Part shown: piece by piece, positions 24,420-33,255 of the stretch
How positions within the stretch are numbered: position 1 is the stretch's first letter
How the letters are laid out: the number at the start of each line of letters is the position of its first letter
Assembly: GCF_009720145.1 (NCBI RefSeq)
Contig: NZ_CP046252.1
Span: forward strand, 1,860,001 to 1,924,000
Reading direction: 5' to 3'
DNA from: Sphingobium sp. CAP-1
GTDB taxonomy: Bacteria > Pseudomonadota > Alphaproteobacteria > Sphingomonadales > Sphingomonadaceae
DNA length: 64,000 nucleotides
The notes under the pieces: generated by a model
Seen by the model: the letters and a program-made list of their open reading frames with translations, nothing else
Told to the model about the DNA's origin: nothing
The model's database searches: none
Position numbers and translations under genes: made by a program

Positions 24420-27095
24420 TCAGAATTTCTGGCCGAAGCGCAGGCCGAAAAATTGCGGCTTGATGGTGAAGGTGCGCGATGAATTGGCGCAGAAGTCGAT
24501 CGAGCAGAAGGTGTTCCGGGTCAACTGCCCGCGCTTGTCGAAGGCGTTTTGCAGGAAAAAGCTGAGGCTCCAGCTATCCTTTTTCACCCCGCCGGAAAAG
24601 TCGAAGCTGATGAACCCCTTGGTGCTGCCCAGCAATTCATTGGCGTTGACGTTCAAATCCTGCGTAGCGCCGGTCTGATAGAGCGCCGCGCCCTGAAGGA
24701 AGGCATCGTAACCGCCCAGCATCGTGTCATAGCGGATCGAGGTCGTGCCCTTGAATTTGGGCTGGCGCGGCAGGCGCGTGCCATCGTCCGCCGCCACGGT
24801 CGGGATCGGCGGATTGCCTTCGGTAAAGGTGCCTTGCGAACAGGTCGACAATTGCGAAATCGACTCTGTTTCCGCATTGACCGCGAAATTGCAGAAATCG
24901 CCCTTCAGCTTGGCGTCATTAAAAGCCCCGGAGGAACTGATGGTGATCTTACCCAGCTTCAGGCTGGCATCATATTCGATACCCTTCACCTCCGCTTTGC
25001 CCGCATTGCCGGTCATGCCCGCGCCCTGCGCGCCGGCAACGACGACGCCATATTGGATATTATTCCATTTTTCGAAATAGATGGCCGCATTCAGCCGGAA
25101 GATATTGTTCCAGGTCGTTTTGACGCCCAGTTCATAATTGGTCAGCGTCTCGGACTCGAACGACGGAACTTCGGCCAGGAAGGCCGGCTTCGTCGCGGTC
25201 GCACGAATACGCAGCGGCCGGTTGAACCCGCCGGGGCGGAAGCCGGTCGAATAATTGGCGTAGACCATCTTGTCGGGGGTGATCTGCCAGTCGACCGCCA
25301 CCTTGTGGGTTTCGCCATCTTCCTTGTAGCGGCCGGTCCTGTCGGCGGCGAGCGGATTGGTGTTGAGGCAGGTCAGGCGCTGGCTGGTCGGCAACGGCGT
25401 GTCGCATCCCACGCCCTGCGCGGACGCCGCCACGCCGGCAAAGCCGACGACCGAATAGTCCGTCCAGAAATAGCGGATGCCGCCCGTGATCTTCACGTCC
25501 GGCAGGATATTATAATGGCCTTCGGCGAAGATCGCCTTGTCATGATAGAGTTGGTTCTGTTCGACGATATAATAGCCGTCGCCCTTGGCCGCAGGATTAC
25601 CAACGACCATGGTGCCGCCCGCCGATTCCGGTATGCCGAACCCGTCCAGACTGGTTTCGTTGCCGTCGCAGACATCCTCCACCACCGAATAGGCGCAGGC
25701 CGCCGTATAGCCCACGACATTTTCGAGGCCACGAATGGCATAATAAGTGTTCAGCCGGTTCGACTGCCGCTGGTAGAAACCGCCCAGCGTCAGATCGAAC
25801 GGCCAGTCCTTGGGCGTGCTGATCCGCAATTCCTGCGTGAACTTGTTGCGATGCGTGTCGGCATGATAATATTGCGTCGGATCGAGCAGGGTCGTGCAGC
25901 GCAGGCTGTCGCCCGACCCGGTACAACCATCCTTATCGAAAAATTGCAGATAGCTCTCATAGCCGCCGCCGAACCCGTCATAAGTGACGGTATAATAAGT
26001 ATAGTCGTTCAGCGTCTTGGTGCGCCGCTTGAAGAAGCCGGTCGCGGACACGACGTCCCAATCGCCGATATGGCCATGGATACTCAGCGCCGCCTGATAC
26101 CAGCGATCGTCATTCTCCGTCTGGTCATAGTCATGAACCTCCAGATCGCCGACGCGCGGATCATAGCCGAAATAGCCCTTGGCGACCTGACGCTGGCCGG
26201 TGAATTGCGGCGTGATTTCCCAGCCATCGGCCGGCTGCCACAAAATCTGGATGCGACCGCCAAATTCCCTGATCGTGTTATAATCATCCCTGGCGATGTC
26301 GGCGTTGCTGAGATTGTAGGAGGTGAGCGGGTTGGTGTCGCCCAGATTATAAACGGCCGGATCGCCATTATTCAGCGTGCCATTGTTGGGCGTGTTGTCG
26401 ATATAGCCGCCGTCGCGCCGATAATAGCCCATCACGCGCAGCGCCAGAGTGTCGCCCTGCGGAATATTGATGTAGGATTCCAGTTGGCCGCCAAAATCGC
26501 CCTTGCCATATTTATTGGCTTCGACATCATAACCGAATTCGAACGTGCCCAGCTTGGGCTTGTTGGTGATCAGGCGGATGGTGCCGGCCAGCGATCCCGC
26601 GCCATAGAGCGTGCCCTGCGGCCCGGACAGCGCCTCGACCCGCTCCATGTCATAGGCGTGGATATCAGGGACTTCGGTGCCGGTGATGGGGATGTCGTCC
26701 AGATAATAGCCGACCGAGGCATAGGCGCCGCCCGCCGGCACGATGCCGCGGAAGAAGGCGGTGTTGCGGCCCGGTCCGATGCCCTCGAACGATACTGATG
26801 GCAGCAGCGCGGCGAAGTCGCTCAAGCCCTTTACCTGCCGTTCGGCCAGTTTTTCGGCGCCCAGCGCCTGCATGGAGATCGGCACTTTCTGGATGCTCTG
26901 CGCGCTGCGCGTCGCGGTGACGACGATTTCGCCCAGCCCTTCGGATTCATCGACCGGCGCGGCGGCGCCGTCGACCGCGGCCTGATCGAAGGCTTCGGCG
27001 GAAAGGGCCATGCCAGGGGCGCCAAGGCCCGCCAATATGGTGGTCACGCCCAATATCTTCATCACATGCGACCGGCGACGAGACGAGATTTTCAT
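24420..27095 (-). CDS. TonB-dependent receptor co-regulated with the amine dehydrogenase
   Basis: 891 residues from the ATG at 27095, preceded by GGGGGAG; the frame is open upstream but has no signal features there. The signal peptide is GAPGMALSAEA, then EGLGEIVVTATRSAQSIQKV, a plug with SGPQGTLYGAGSLAGTIRLI, and a 22-strand barrel ending FGLRFGQKF. This plug type (PISMQALGAEKL, ISM variant) is abundant in sphingomonads, with aromatic, amine or siderophore-like ligands mostly unassigned. It is divergent from a TPR-sulfotransferase gene, with the regulon motif at 27326 between them. The ligand is unknown; an aromatic amine or a conjugate of one is a hypothesis. Confidence 0.9.
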   Translation of the reverse strand: MKISSRRRSHVMKILGVTTILAGLGAPGMALSAEAFDQAAVDGAAAPVDESEGLGEIVVTATRSAQSIQKVPISMQALGAEKLAERQVKGLSDFAALLPSVSFEGIGPGRNTAFFRGIVPAGGAYASVGYYLDDIPITGTEVPDIHAYDMERVEALSGPQGTLYGAGSLAGTIRLITNKPKLGTFEFGYDVEANKYGKGDFGGQLESYINIPQGDTLALRVMGYYRRDGGYIDNTPNNGTLNNGDPAVYNLGDTNPLTSYNLSNADIARDDYNTIREFGGRIQILWQPADGWEITPQFTGQRQVAKGYFGYDPRVGDLEVHDYDQTENDDRWYQAALSIHGHIGDWDVVSATGFFKRRTKTLNDYTYYTVTYDGFGGGYESYLQFFDKDGCTGSGDSLRCTTLLDPTQYYHADTHRNKFTQELRISTPKDWPFDLTLGGFYQRQSNRLNTYYAIRGLENVVGYTAACAYSVVEDVCDGNETSLDGFGIPESAGGTMVVGNPAAKGDGYYIVEQNQLYHDKAIFAEGHYNILPDVKITGGIRYFWTDYSVVGFAGVAASAQGVGCDTPLPTSQRLTCLNTNPLAADRTGRYKEDGETHKVAVDWQITPDKMVYANYSTGFRPGGFNRPLRIRATATKPAFLAEVPSFESETLTNYELGVKTTWNNIFRLNAAIYFEKWNNIQYGVVVAGAQGAGMTGNAGKAEVKGIEYDASLKLGKITISSSGAFNDAKLKGDFCNFAVNAETESISQLSTCSQGTFTEGNPPIPTVAADDGTRLPRQPKFKGTTSIRYDTMLGGYDAFLQGAALYQTGATQDLNVNANELLGSTKGFISFDFSGGVKKDSWSLSFFLQNAFDKRGQLTRNTFCSIDFCANSSRTFTIKPQFFGLRFGQKF

Positions 27096-27325
27096 TTTGT
27101 TGGACTCCCCCTGTAGAAACGAAGCCTCCCTTTCCATTCTCTCCAGCCGCGGTTTTCCCGCGTGCTTATGGCACGTCAAACCATGCCCTTGCCGGCACGA
27201 TTCTCTTTCAATTTCTCGCAGGCGCAAGAACGCCCGTGACCGGAAACGCACTGCGCCTCCGGGCTGGCCGCGCAATGGCGCGACATCCTTGATCCACTGA
27301 CTACCCCTTGGACTTTCGCCATATA

Positions 27326-27344
27326 TGACGCTTGTCCAGTTTCG
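27326..27344 (-). promoter_or_regulatory. Candidate operator of the amine dehydrogenase regulon, site B
   Basis: On the minus strand it reads CGAAACTGGACAAGCGTCA, 17 of 19 identical to the site before aauB. It lies in the 363-base divergent gap (27096-27458) between the receptor and the TPR-sulfotransferase, 231 and 115 bases from their starts. Nothing else in that gap was recognisable. Confidence 0.6.
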
Positions 27345-27458
27345 ATAATGCTGCAACATCGGCAGGAGTCAACAGCTTAATTGCAGCTTATTTCGGCCCA
27401 TATTGCGCAACTGCAAAATAGCGGTCATGCTGCGTCGCAGAAAGGAATTAGGACATCC

Positions 27459-29465
27459 ATGGCGACCACCGGCCCGCTTTCCAGTCCCCTTCCGCTGCAA
27501 CCCGCGCTCGGTCAGGCTGCACGTCATCTGGAGCATGATCCGGCGCAGGCACTGGCGCTGGCGCAAGCGCTGCTTCAACATGCGCGCGGTCTGCCCCCAG
27601 CCGAATTGATCGCGGCGCAGGCGCTGCGCCGGCTCGGCCGGTCCAAAGAAGCGCGTACGCGCCTCGCCGCCCTCGCCCGCACGCAGTCGCGCGTTCCGGC
27701 CGTGTTGTGGGAACTGGCGCAGGCGGCGAGCGAGACGGGCGACACAGGCCAGGCGATCGGCGCCCTGGAGCAACTCACGCGGCTGCAACCTTCCGTCGCC
27801 AGCGGCTGGTTCCTGCTGGCGGGTGAACTGCGCAAGGCCGGCCGCGATCGGGATGCATGGCGCGCCGACCTGTCGGGCGTCCATGCCTCATCCCGCGACC
27901 GCGCGCTGCTCGAAGCGGCACTGGCGATGCGCGAGGAACGGCTGGATGAGGCGGAACGGCTGCTGACCGCGCGCGACGATCCGCCCGCGCTGCGGCTGCT
28001 GGGCGAAATACGGTGGCGACAGGGCGACATCAGCCGGGCGCTGACGCTGGTCGAACGCGCCGTCGCCGCCGCGCCCGGCTTCGATCTGGCGCGCGATTTC
28101 CTCGTTCGCCTGTTGCTCCAGACCGGCGCCCTGCCCGACGCTCTGGTCCACGCCGACATTCTGCGCCAGTCGCCGCTCGACAATCCCAGCCACGCCCTGC
28201 TTCAGGCGTCAGTGCTGGTGCGGCTGGGCGATCAGGCGGGCGCCTGCGCCATTTATGAAGCGCTGCTTGCGACGAAACCCGACCAGCCGCAGGTCTGGCA
28301 GAATCTGGGCCATGCGCTGAAAACGCTGGGCCGGCAGGCCGACGCCGTCCACGCCTATCGTCAGGCCGTCCACCACCGGCCGACGATGGGCGAAGCCTGG
28401 TGGAGCCTCGCCAACCTCAAGACGGTGACGCTCGACGCCAGCGATATCGCAGCGATGGAACGGGCGCTCACGACACTGGCCTCCGAAAGCGACGACCGGC
28501 GGGAGGATGTGTTCCATCTCCATTTCTCGCTCGGCAAGGCGCTGGAGGATGCAGCCGACTATCCCGCCGCCTTCGCCCACTATGACCGGGGCAATCGCCT
28601 GCGCCGAACGATGGTGCTGCACGATGCCGACGCCTTCGCTGCTGAGGTTCAGGCTACCGCTGCCACTTTCACCGCCCCCTTCATCGCCGCACGCGGCGAA
28701 GGCGGCTGTCCCGCACCCGACCCGATCTTCATTACCGGCCTGCCCCGCGCCGGATCGACCCTGATCGAACAGATCCTCTCCTGCCACAGCCAGGTCGAAG
28801 GAACGATGGAACTGCCCGACCTGATGGCGATCGCGGCCCGGCTGCAATCCCGTGTCGATGAGGGTGAATTTGCCGATTTCCGGGCGATGATCGAATCGCT
28901 TACCCCCGCCGACCGGACGCGCCTGGGCGAGGAATATCTCGACCGCACCCGCATCCACCGCCAGAGCGGCCGCCCCCATTTCATCGACAAACTGCCCAAC
29001 AACTGGCAGCATGTCGGCCTGATCCAGCTCATCCTGCCCCATGCGAAGATCATCGACGCGCGGCGCCATCCGATGGCGTGCTGTTTTTCCGGCTGGAAAC
29101 AGCATTTCGCGCGCGGTCAGACGTTCAGCTATGATCTGAGCGACATCGGCCGTTATTATCGCGCCTATGTCGGGCTGATGGCGGATGTCGACGCGGCGAT
29201 GCCGGGCCGGGTCCATCGGGTGATCTACGAACGCATGGTTGCCGACGCGCCGGGTGAGGTCGCCCGCCTGCTCGCCCATCTCGGCCTCTCCTTTGAAGAG
29301 GAATGCCTCAACTTCTGGCGCAACAAGCGCGCTGTTCGCACCGCCAGTTCCGAACAGGTGCGCCAGCCGATCTTCACCGACGGCCTCGATCAATGGCGCC
29401 ATTTCGCACCCTGGCTCGGCCCGCTGGAACAGGCGCTGGGGCCGGTGCTGACCGGCTGGGAATGA
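27459..29465 (+). CDS. Tetratricopeptide-repeat sulfotransferase family protein
   Basis: 668 residues. The N-terminal half (about 15-400) is a run of TPR-like helical repeats (for example QVWQNLGHALKTLGRQADAV). The C-terminal third is a sulfotransferase domain whose PAPS-binding loop IFITGLPRAGSTLIEQILSC is at about residues 423-442; FIDKLPNNWQHVGLIQLILP and DARRHPMACCFSGWKQHF follow. Sphingomonads often pair such genes with TonB receptors, in unknown roles. The ATG at 27459 has AGGAC upstream; 26 further open codons precede it. The acceptor of the sulfo group is unknown. Confidence 0.87.
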   Translation: MATTGPLSSPLPLQPALGQAARHLEHDPAQALALAQALLQHARGLPPAELIAAQALRRLGRSKEARTRLAALARTQSRVPAVLWELAQAASETGDTGQAIGALEQLTRLQPSVASGWFLLAGELRKAGRDRDAWRADLSGVHASSRDRALLEAALAMREERLDEAERLLTARDDPPALRLLGEIRWRQGDISRALTLVERAVAAAPGFDLARDFLVRLLLQTGALPDALVHADILRQSPLDNPSHALLQASVLVRLGDQAGACAIYEALLATKPDQPQVWQNLGHALKTLGRQADAVHAYRQAVHHRPTMGEAWWSLANLKTVTLDASDIAAMERALTTLASESDDRREDVFHLHFSLGKALEDAADYPAAFAHYDRGNRLRRTMVLHDADAFAAEVQATAATFTAPFIAARGEGGCPAPDPIFITGLPRAGSTLIEQILSCHSQVEGTMELPDLMAIAARLQSRVDEGEFADFRAMIESLTPADRTRLGEEYLDRTRIHRQSGRPHFIDKLPNNWQHVGLIQLILPHAKIIDARRHPMACCFSGWKQHFARGQTFSYDLSDIGRYYRAYVGLMADVDAAMPGRVHRVIYERMVADAPGEVARLLAHLGLSFEEECLNFWRNKRAVRTASSEQVRQPIFTDGLDQWRHFAPWLGPLEQALGPVLTGWE

Positions 29466-29603
29466 CCCCACCGGGCGTCCGGCAGGCCCGCCCCGCCATT
29501 TTCCCCTTGCCCCGGCGCATTTCCCATGCACAAAGCTTGCCAACCGCCGGATGCATCCCAAACTTTGCGGGTGCTTGGTAAAACGGCCGCAAGGACAAAA
29601 TGA

Positions 29604-30389
29604 ATGGACGACCTGATGACCCCCGACAGGACCGCGCAGGCCCGCCCGCTCGCGCCCCAGGAAGTGGGCGACGGGCTGTCGGTCATTTCGATCGCCAAAA
29701 GCTACGACAAGCGCGTCGTGCTGTCCGACGTGTCGCTGACCGTGGGCAAGGGCGAGGTGGTCGGCCTGCTCGGTCCCAACGGCGCGGGCAAGACGACCTG
29801 CTTTTATTCGGTGATGGGGCTGGTGCGCCCCGATCATGGCCGCATCGTGCTGGACGGGCAGGACATCACCAACCTGCCCATGTATCGCCGCGCCATCCTT
29901 GGCCTGGGCTATCTGCCGCAGGAAACATCGATCTTTCGCGGCATGACCGTGGCGCAGAATATCGGCGCGGTGCTGGAACTGGCCGAACCGGACAAGGCGG
30001 CGCGCGAAGCGCGGCTGGAGCAGCTATTGTCCGAATTCGGCCTGACCCGGCTGCGCGATTCGGCAGCGATGGCGCTTTCGGGTGGTGAACGGCGCCGCTG
30101 CGAGATCGCTCGCGCGCTGGCCGCCAACCCGTCAATCGTGCTGCTGGACGAACCCTTTGCCGGCATCGACCCGCTCTCCATCGCCGACATTCGCGATCTG
30201 GTGAAGGATCTGAAAACGCGCGGCATCGGCGTCCTCATCACCGATCATAATGTGCGCGAGACGCTGGAGATTGTCGACCGCGCCTGCATCATCTATGATG
30301 GCCAGATGCTGTTCGCCGGCAGCCCGACCGAACTGGTCGCCAATGCGGATGTCCGCCGCCTCTATCTGGGCGAGAATTTCCAGCTCTGA
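29604..30389 (+). CDS. lptB: LPS export ABC transporter ATPase LptB
   Basis: The cytoplasmic ATPase powering extraction of lipopolysaccharide with LptFG and LptC. Walker A is GPNGAGKTT, the signature ALSGGERRRCEIARAL and Walker B IVLLDEPFAGIDPLS; the family-specific LGLGYLPQETSIFRGMTV is present. About 20 extra N-terminal residues precede the ABC fold. It lies 45 bases before rpoN as usual. Unusually, lptA, which normally precedes it directly, is at 47.2 kb on the other strand. Confidence 0.95.
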   Translation: MDDLMTPDRTAQARPLAPQEVGDGLSVISIAKSYDKRVVLSDVSLTVGKGEVVGLLGPNGAGKTTCFYSVMGLVRPDHGRIVLDGQDITNLPMYRRAILGLGYLPQETSIFRGMTVAQNIGAVLELAEPDKAAREARLEQLLSEFGLTRLRDSAAMALSGGERRRCEIARALAANPSIVLLDEPFAGIDPLSIADIRDLVKDLKTRGIGVLITDHNVRETLEIVDRACIIYDGQMLFAGSPTELVANADVRRLYLGENFQL

Positions 30390-30434
30390 CATGACATCGC
30401 CGCGCGCCCTTCTGCCTGACTGGAGCGAGCAATA

Positions 30435-31946
30435 ATGGCGCTTGGGCCGCGCCTCGACATTCGCCAGAGCCAGTCGCTGGTGATGACGCCCCAACTCCAG
30501 CAGGCGATCAAGCTGCTGGCGCTCTCCAATCTGGAGATAGAGGCGTTCGTCGCGGGCGAACTGGAGAAGAATCCGCTGCTCGAACAGGCAAGCGGCGATG
30601 ACGGCCCATCCGCCCCCGACGGCATCGATCGGGAAGTGGAGCGCCCCACCCTTGCCGCCGAAACCGGCAGCAGCGACGAACTGATCGCACAAGGACTGGG
30701 CGGCGCGGACAGCCCGCTCGATGTCGACACCGGCGCCGACATTTTCATCGACGATAGCCCCGGTGATCGCGGCTCGATGGGGAGCGGCGGCGGCATGGAT
30801 GCGCTGTCGGGCGGCTATGGCGAGGATGCGCCCGACTTCGACAGTTTCGCCGCGCCGGAAGTCAGCCTTCAAGAGCATCTGATGGACCAGGCCCGTGCCG
30901 CCTTGCGCGACACGGACATCATCATCGCGATCCAGTTGATCGGCCAGATCGACGACGCCGGCTATCTGGAGGCCAATCTGCTGGCGACGGCGCACGCGCT
31001 GGGCGTTCCCCTCCACGAAGTGGAACGTGTGCTGGGGGTCATCCACAGCTTCGATCCCACCGGCGTCGGCGCGCGCAGCCTGTCCGAATGCCTCGCATTG
31101 CAGGCGAAAGAGGCCGATCGATACGATCCCTGCATGGCGCGGCTGCTGGCCAATCTCGACCTGCTTGGCCGGGGCGCCCTGCCCCAGTTGCGCCGCATCT
31201 GCGGCGTGGACGAGGAGGATATGGCCGACATGATCGCCGAACTGCGCGGCTATGATCCCAAGCCGGGCCTGCGCTTTTCCAGCGACCGCGCCGCGCCGGT
31301 GACTCCCGATCTGTTCGTACGCCGCACCCGCGAAGGCTGGGGAATCGAAATCAACAGCGCCACCCTGCCCCGCGTCCTCGTCAACCACACTTATTATGTC
31401 GAACTGTCGACGGGCAAGCAGGACAGGAACAGCAAGGCGTGGCTGGCCGACTGCCTCGCCAGCGCCAACTGGCTGGTGAAGGCGCTCGATCAGCGTCAGA
31501 AAACGATCATCAAGGTGGCGAGCGAGATATTGCGCCAGCAGGAGGCGTTCTTTCGCCAGGGCGTCGCGCATCTGAAACCGCTGACCCTGCGCGCCGTGGC
31601 CGACGCGATCGGGATGCATGAAAGCACGGTCAGCCGCGTCACCTCCAACAAATATCTCGCCTGCACGCGTGGCCTCTACGAACTCAAATATTTCTTTTCC
31701 AGCGGCGTGGCGGCGTCGGGCGGCGATGGCGCCGTCTCGGCCGAAGCGGTGAAAAGCCACATCAAGGCGCTGATTTCCACCGAAGATCCGCAGGCCATCC
31801 TGTCTGACGACACGCTGGTCGACCTGCTGCGCGCCAAGGGCATGGATATAGCCCGCCGCACCGTCGCCAAATATCGCGAGGCGATGGGGATCGGTTCATC
31901 GGTGCAAAGGCGACGGCAGAAGGCACTCAAGGGCAAAGCAGCCTGA
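30435..31946 (+). CDS. rpoN: RNA polymerase sigma-54 factor
   Basis: 503 residues. Region I (LDIRQSQSLVMTPQLQQAIK, LLALSNLEIEAFVAGELEKN) binds activators and core enzyme; an acidic region II follows; the core-binding region and the helix-turn-helix (HESTVSRVTSNKY) come next. The RpoN box is seen as ARRTVAKYREAMGI near the C-terminus. It directs transcription from -24/-12 promoters with AAA+ activators. The usual downstream hpf and ptsN genes are absent here. Confidence 0.96.
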   Translation: MALGPRLDIRQSQSLVMTPQLQQAIKLLALSNLEIEAFVAGELEKNPLLEQASGDDGPSAPDGIDREVERPTLAAETGSSDELIAQGLGGADSPLDVDTGADIFIDDSPGDRGSMGSGGGMDALSGGYGEDAPDFDSFAAPEVSLQEHLMDQARAALRDTDIIIAIQLIGQIDDAGYLEANLLATAHALGVPLHEVERVLGVIHSFDPTGVGARSLSECLALQAKEADRYDPCMARLLANLDLLGRGALPQLRRICGVDEEDMADMIAELRGYDPKPGLRFSSDRAAPVTPDLFVRRTREGWGIEINSATLPRVLVNHTYYVELSTGKQDRNSKAWLADCLASANWLVKALDQRQKTIIKVASEILRQQEAFFRQGVAHLKPLTLRAVADAIGMHESTVSRVTSNKYLACTRGLYELKYFFSSGVAASGGDGAVSAEAVKSHIKALISTEDPQAILSDDTLVDLLRAKGMDIARRTVAKYREAMGIGSSVQRRRQKALKGKAA

Positions 31947-32010
31947 GCGGCCAGCGCTGCACGACTGCGATCGCCGTCAGCCCGCGCGGAAGCTCCCCAA
32001 ACGGACCATC

Positions 32011-32050
32011 CAAAAATGAGAGGGGCCGCCGGGTCGATGCCCGACGGCCC
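32011..32050 (-). terminator. Minus-strand intrinsic terminator beyond rpoN
   Basis: On the minus strand GGGCCGTCGGGC, a five-base loop and CCCGGCGGCCCC are followed by TCTCATTTTT. It faces away from rpoN and defines the 3' end of a minus-strand transcript that includes the small ORF at 32192-32248. Between rpoN and this element nothing else is recognisable. Confidence 0.7.
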
Positions 32051-32191
32051 ATCATTGACATGGTCAGCGGCCGGAAGCGCCGCCCAAGGGGAATGATGTA
32101 TCGCGCTATCCCTTTGCGATCCTGTGAACGGCCTGTCTACTGGCGCGCACATTCCTCAGGATTGTGGAGGGATCGACGCAGCGGCGTCGCT

Positions 32192-32248
32192 CAGCGGCGC
32201 ATTCCCCGAATGGACTTGACCGACCCCATTGCTGAACCATGAGACATC
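32192..32248 (-). CDS. 18-residue small ORF with a perfect Shine-Dalgarno
   Basis: AGGAGGTGATCC, the exact complement of the 16S rRNA 3' end, stands one base before an ATG that opens an 18-codon frame (MSHGSAMGSVKSIRGMRR, stop at 32192-32194). The peptide is basic and contains three methionines after the first. An intrinsic terminator about 180 bases downstream and a stem-loop upstream frame a transcript of roughly 300 nt with no other sensible frame. I know no family; it could be a regulatory leader peptide or a dual-function small RNA. It occupies the 471-base gap between rpoN and the lipoprotein gene. Confidence 0.45.
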
Positions 32249-32280
32249 GGATCACCTCCTTTCGCTAATTGAAGCCCGCG

Positions 32281-32314
32281 TGGCCGACTTCGATGTAACC
32301 TCTGATCGGCCACG
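32281..32314 (-). promoter_or_regulatory. Leader stem-loop upstream of the 18-codon ORF
   Basis: GTGGCCGA and TCGGCCAC form a perfect 8-bp stem around an 18-base loop, ending about 20 bases before the Shine-Dalgarno on the minus strand. Upstream, a weak promoter-like pair TTGATC-N17-CACATT is visible on that strand. Confidence 0.4.
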
Positions 32315-32417
32315 AGAGGAAATGTGAATCAGACGCACCGAAGGATCAAGACTTGTAATTTTCTTTTTTCGAATCATAATTTCGCGTCCCTGAATGCCCC
32401 CGGCACGCGTCGCGCCC

Positions 32418-32978
32418 CTATCCCCGGCAATCCTCGATCACCCGCGCCACCTCGGCCCAGGCCGGCACGATCAGCATATCCTGCCCGGCCGCCTCCACCG
32501 CGAATTTGCCGCGACTATAGGCGATCTGGTCCAGCACCGCGTCGGATGCCGCGCGGAAGGCGACCAGTTGCGCGGTCACGCCACCTGACGCCGTCGCCGG
32601 CCAGTTCGTCGCGCCATAGCTGGTCCGCACGGTCATGACCCCCTGGCCTACACCCGCACGCGACAGGCTGACCCGGCGGCTCGCCCGGTCGCAGCGCAGC
32701 GTCAATCGCGCGTTGCCGACGCCAAAGCCAGCACTGGCACCAAAATATGCTACCGCCCCCGCCGCCTCGACGCGGTAAGTCCAGCCACCAGGGCTGACCG
32801 GCCGATATTGCCATTCGGTCGTGACCGGCGCGGGCTGGGCCGGCGGTGTGGGCGTCGGCACGAACCGGGGCGGCGTGGAGGCCGGCGCCGGCGCTGACCG
32901 CTGCGGCGCGGGACCGACGCAGGAGGCGAGCAGGACCAGCGAGGGCGCGAAGGCGGCAAAGGACGGGATCGGGCGCAT
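32418..32978 (-). CDS. Hypothetical lipoprotein
   Basis: 186 residues from the ATG at 32978 (GGAAGGG upstream). The signal peptide ends in a lipobox, LLASC at about residues 17-21, followed by a proline-rich linker (APASTPPRFVPTPTPPAQPA). The remaining globular domain has WQYRPVSPGGWTYRVEAAG and a closing VIEDCRG. It is likely anchored in the outer or inner membrane leaflet facing the periplasm. I cannot name the family; it resembles unassigned sphingomonad lipoproteins. It is divergent from the ribosomal operon. Confidence 0.7.
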   Translation of the reverse strand: MRPIPSFAAFAPSLVLLASCVGPAPQRSAPAPASTPPRFVPTPTPPAQPAPVTTEWQYRPVSPGGWTYRVEAAGAVAYFGASAGFGVGNARLTLRCDRASRRVSLSRAGVGQGVMTVRTSYGATNWPATASGGVTAQLVAFRAASDAVLDQIAYSRGKFAVEAAGQDMLIVPAWAEVARVIEDCRG

Positions 32979-33061
32979 CGCCCTTCCATGCCGGACCCGC
33001 CCGCCCCGCTCAACCCGAAAAGGGGCCAGCCGCCGAGCCCACGCGACCGGACGCACGGCAA

Positions 33062-33090
33062 TTGACACTTTTCCGGCGAATCGCTATGGG
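33062..33090 (+). promoter_or_regulatory. Sigma-70 promoter of the ribosomal alpha operon
   Basis: TTGACA (33062-33067), a 17-base spacer and TATGGG (33085-33090). The -35 is perfect and the spacing ideal. It drives rpsM-rpsK-rpoA-rplQ, since the gene before it is on the other strand. Confidence 0.7.
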
Positions 33091-33115
33091 CCTTGCTCCC
33101 CAACACGCTGGAGAG

Positions 33116-33147
33116 CGGCGGTGCTTCATGCACTGGCCGTCTTTTTT
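33116..33147 (+). terminator. Leader attenuator before rpsM
   Basis: A stem of CGGCGGTGC with GCACTGGCCG (one bulge, loop TTCAT) is directly followed by TCTTTTTT, about 20 bases after the predicted transcription start and 108 bases before rpsM. No plus-strand gene precedes it, so it is best read as an attenuator in the leader rather than an ordinary terminator. Confidence 0.5.
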
Positions 33148-33255
33148 GCGTCCAGGGGTCTGTAATTGGCCGCTTTTCCTTGCCAGGGAAATCCGGCTGG
33201 ACGCTTTGAGATAGGATGGCGCAAGCTGTCCTGTGGAGCAGGAGATACTAATACC

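Noticed and set aside
24549..26798. A 749-codon open frame opposite the TonB receptor at 24420-27095
   Set aside because: It mirrors the receptor's codon pattern in a GC-rich genome, has Arg/Asp/Gly-rich composition with no domain, and lacks a ribosome-binding site. It is an antisense shadow, as are similar long frames opposite 14844-17663, 17777-19804, 27459-29465 and 62603-64000.
32246..32264. Plus-strand match to the 3' end of 16S rRNA (GGATCACCTCCTTTC)
   Set aside because: No other rRNA sequence surrounds it. It is the complement of a perfect Shine-Dalgarno on the minus strand, which explains it fully.
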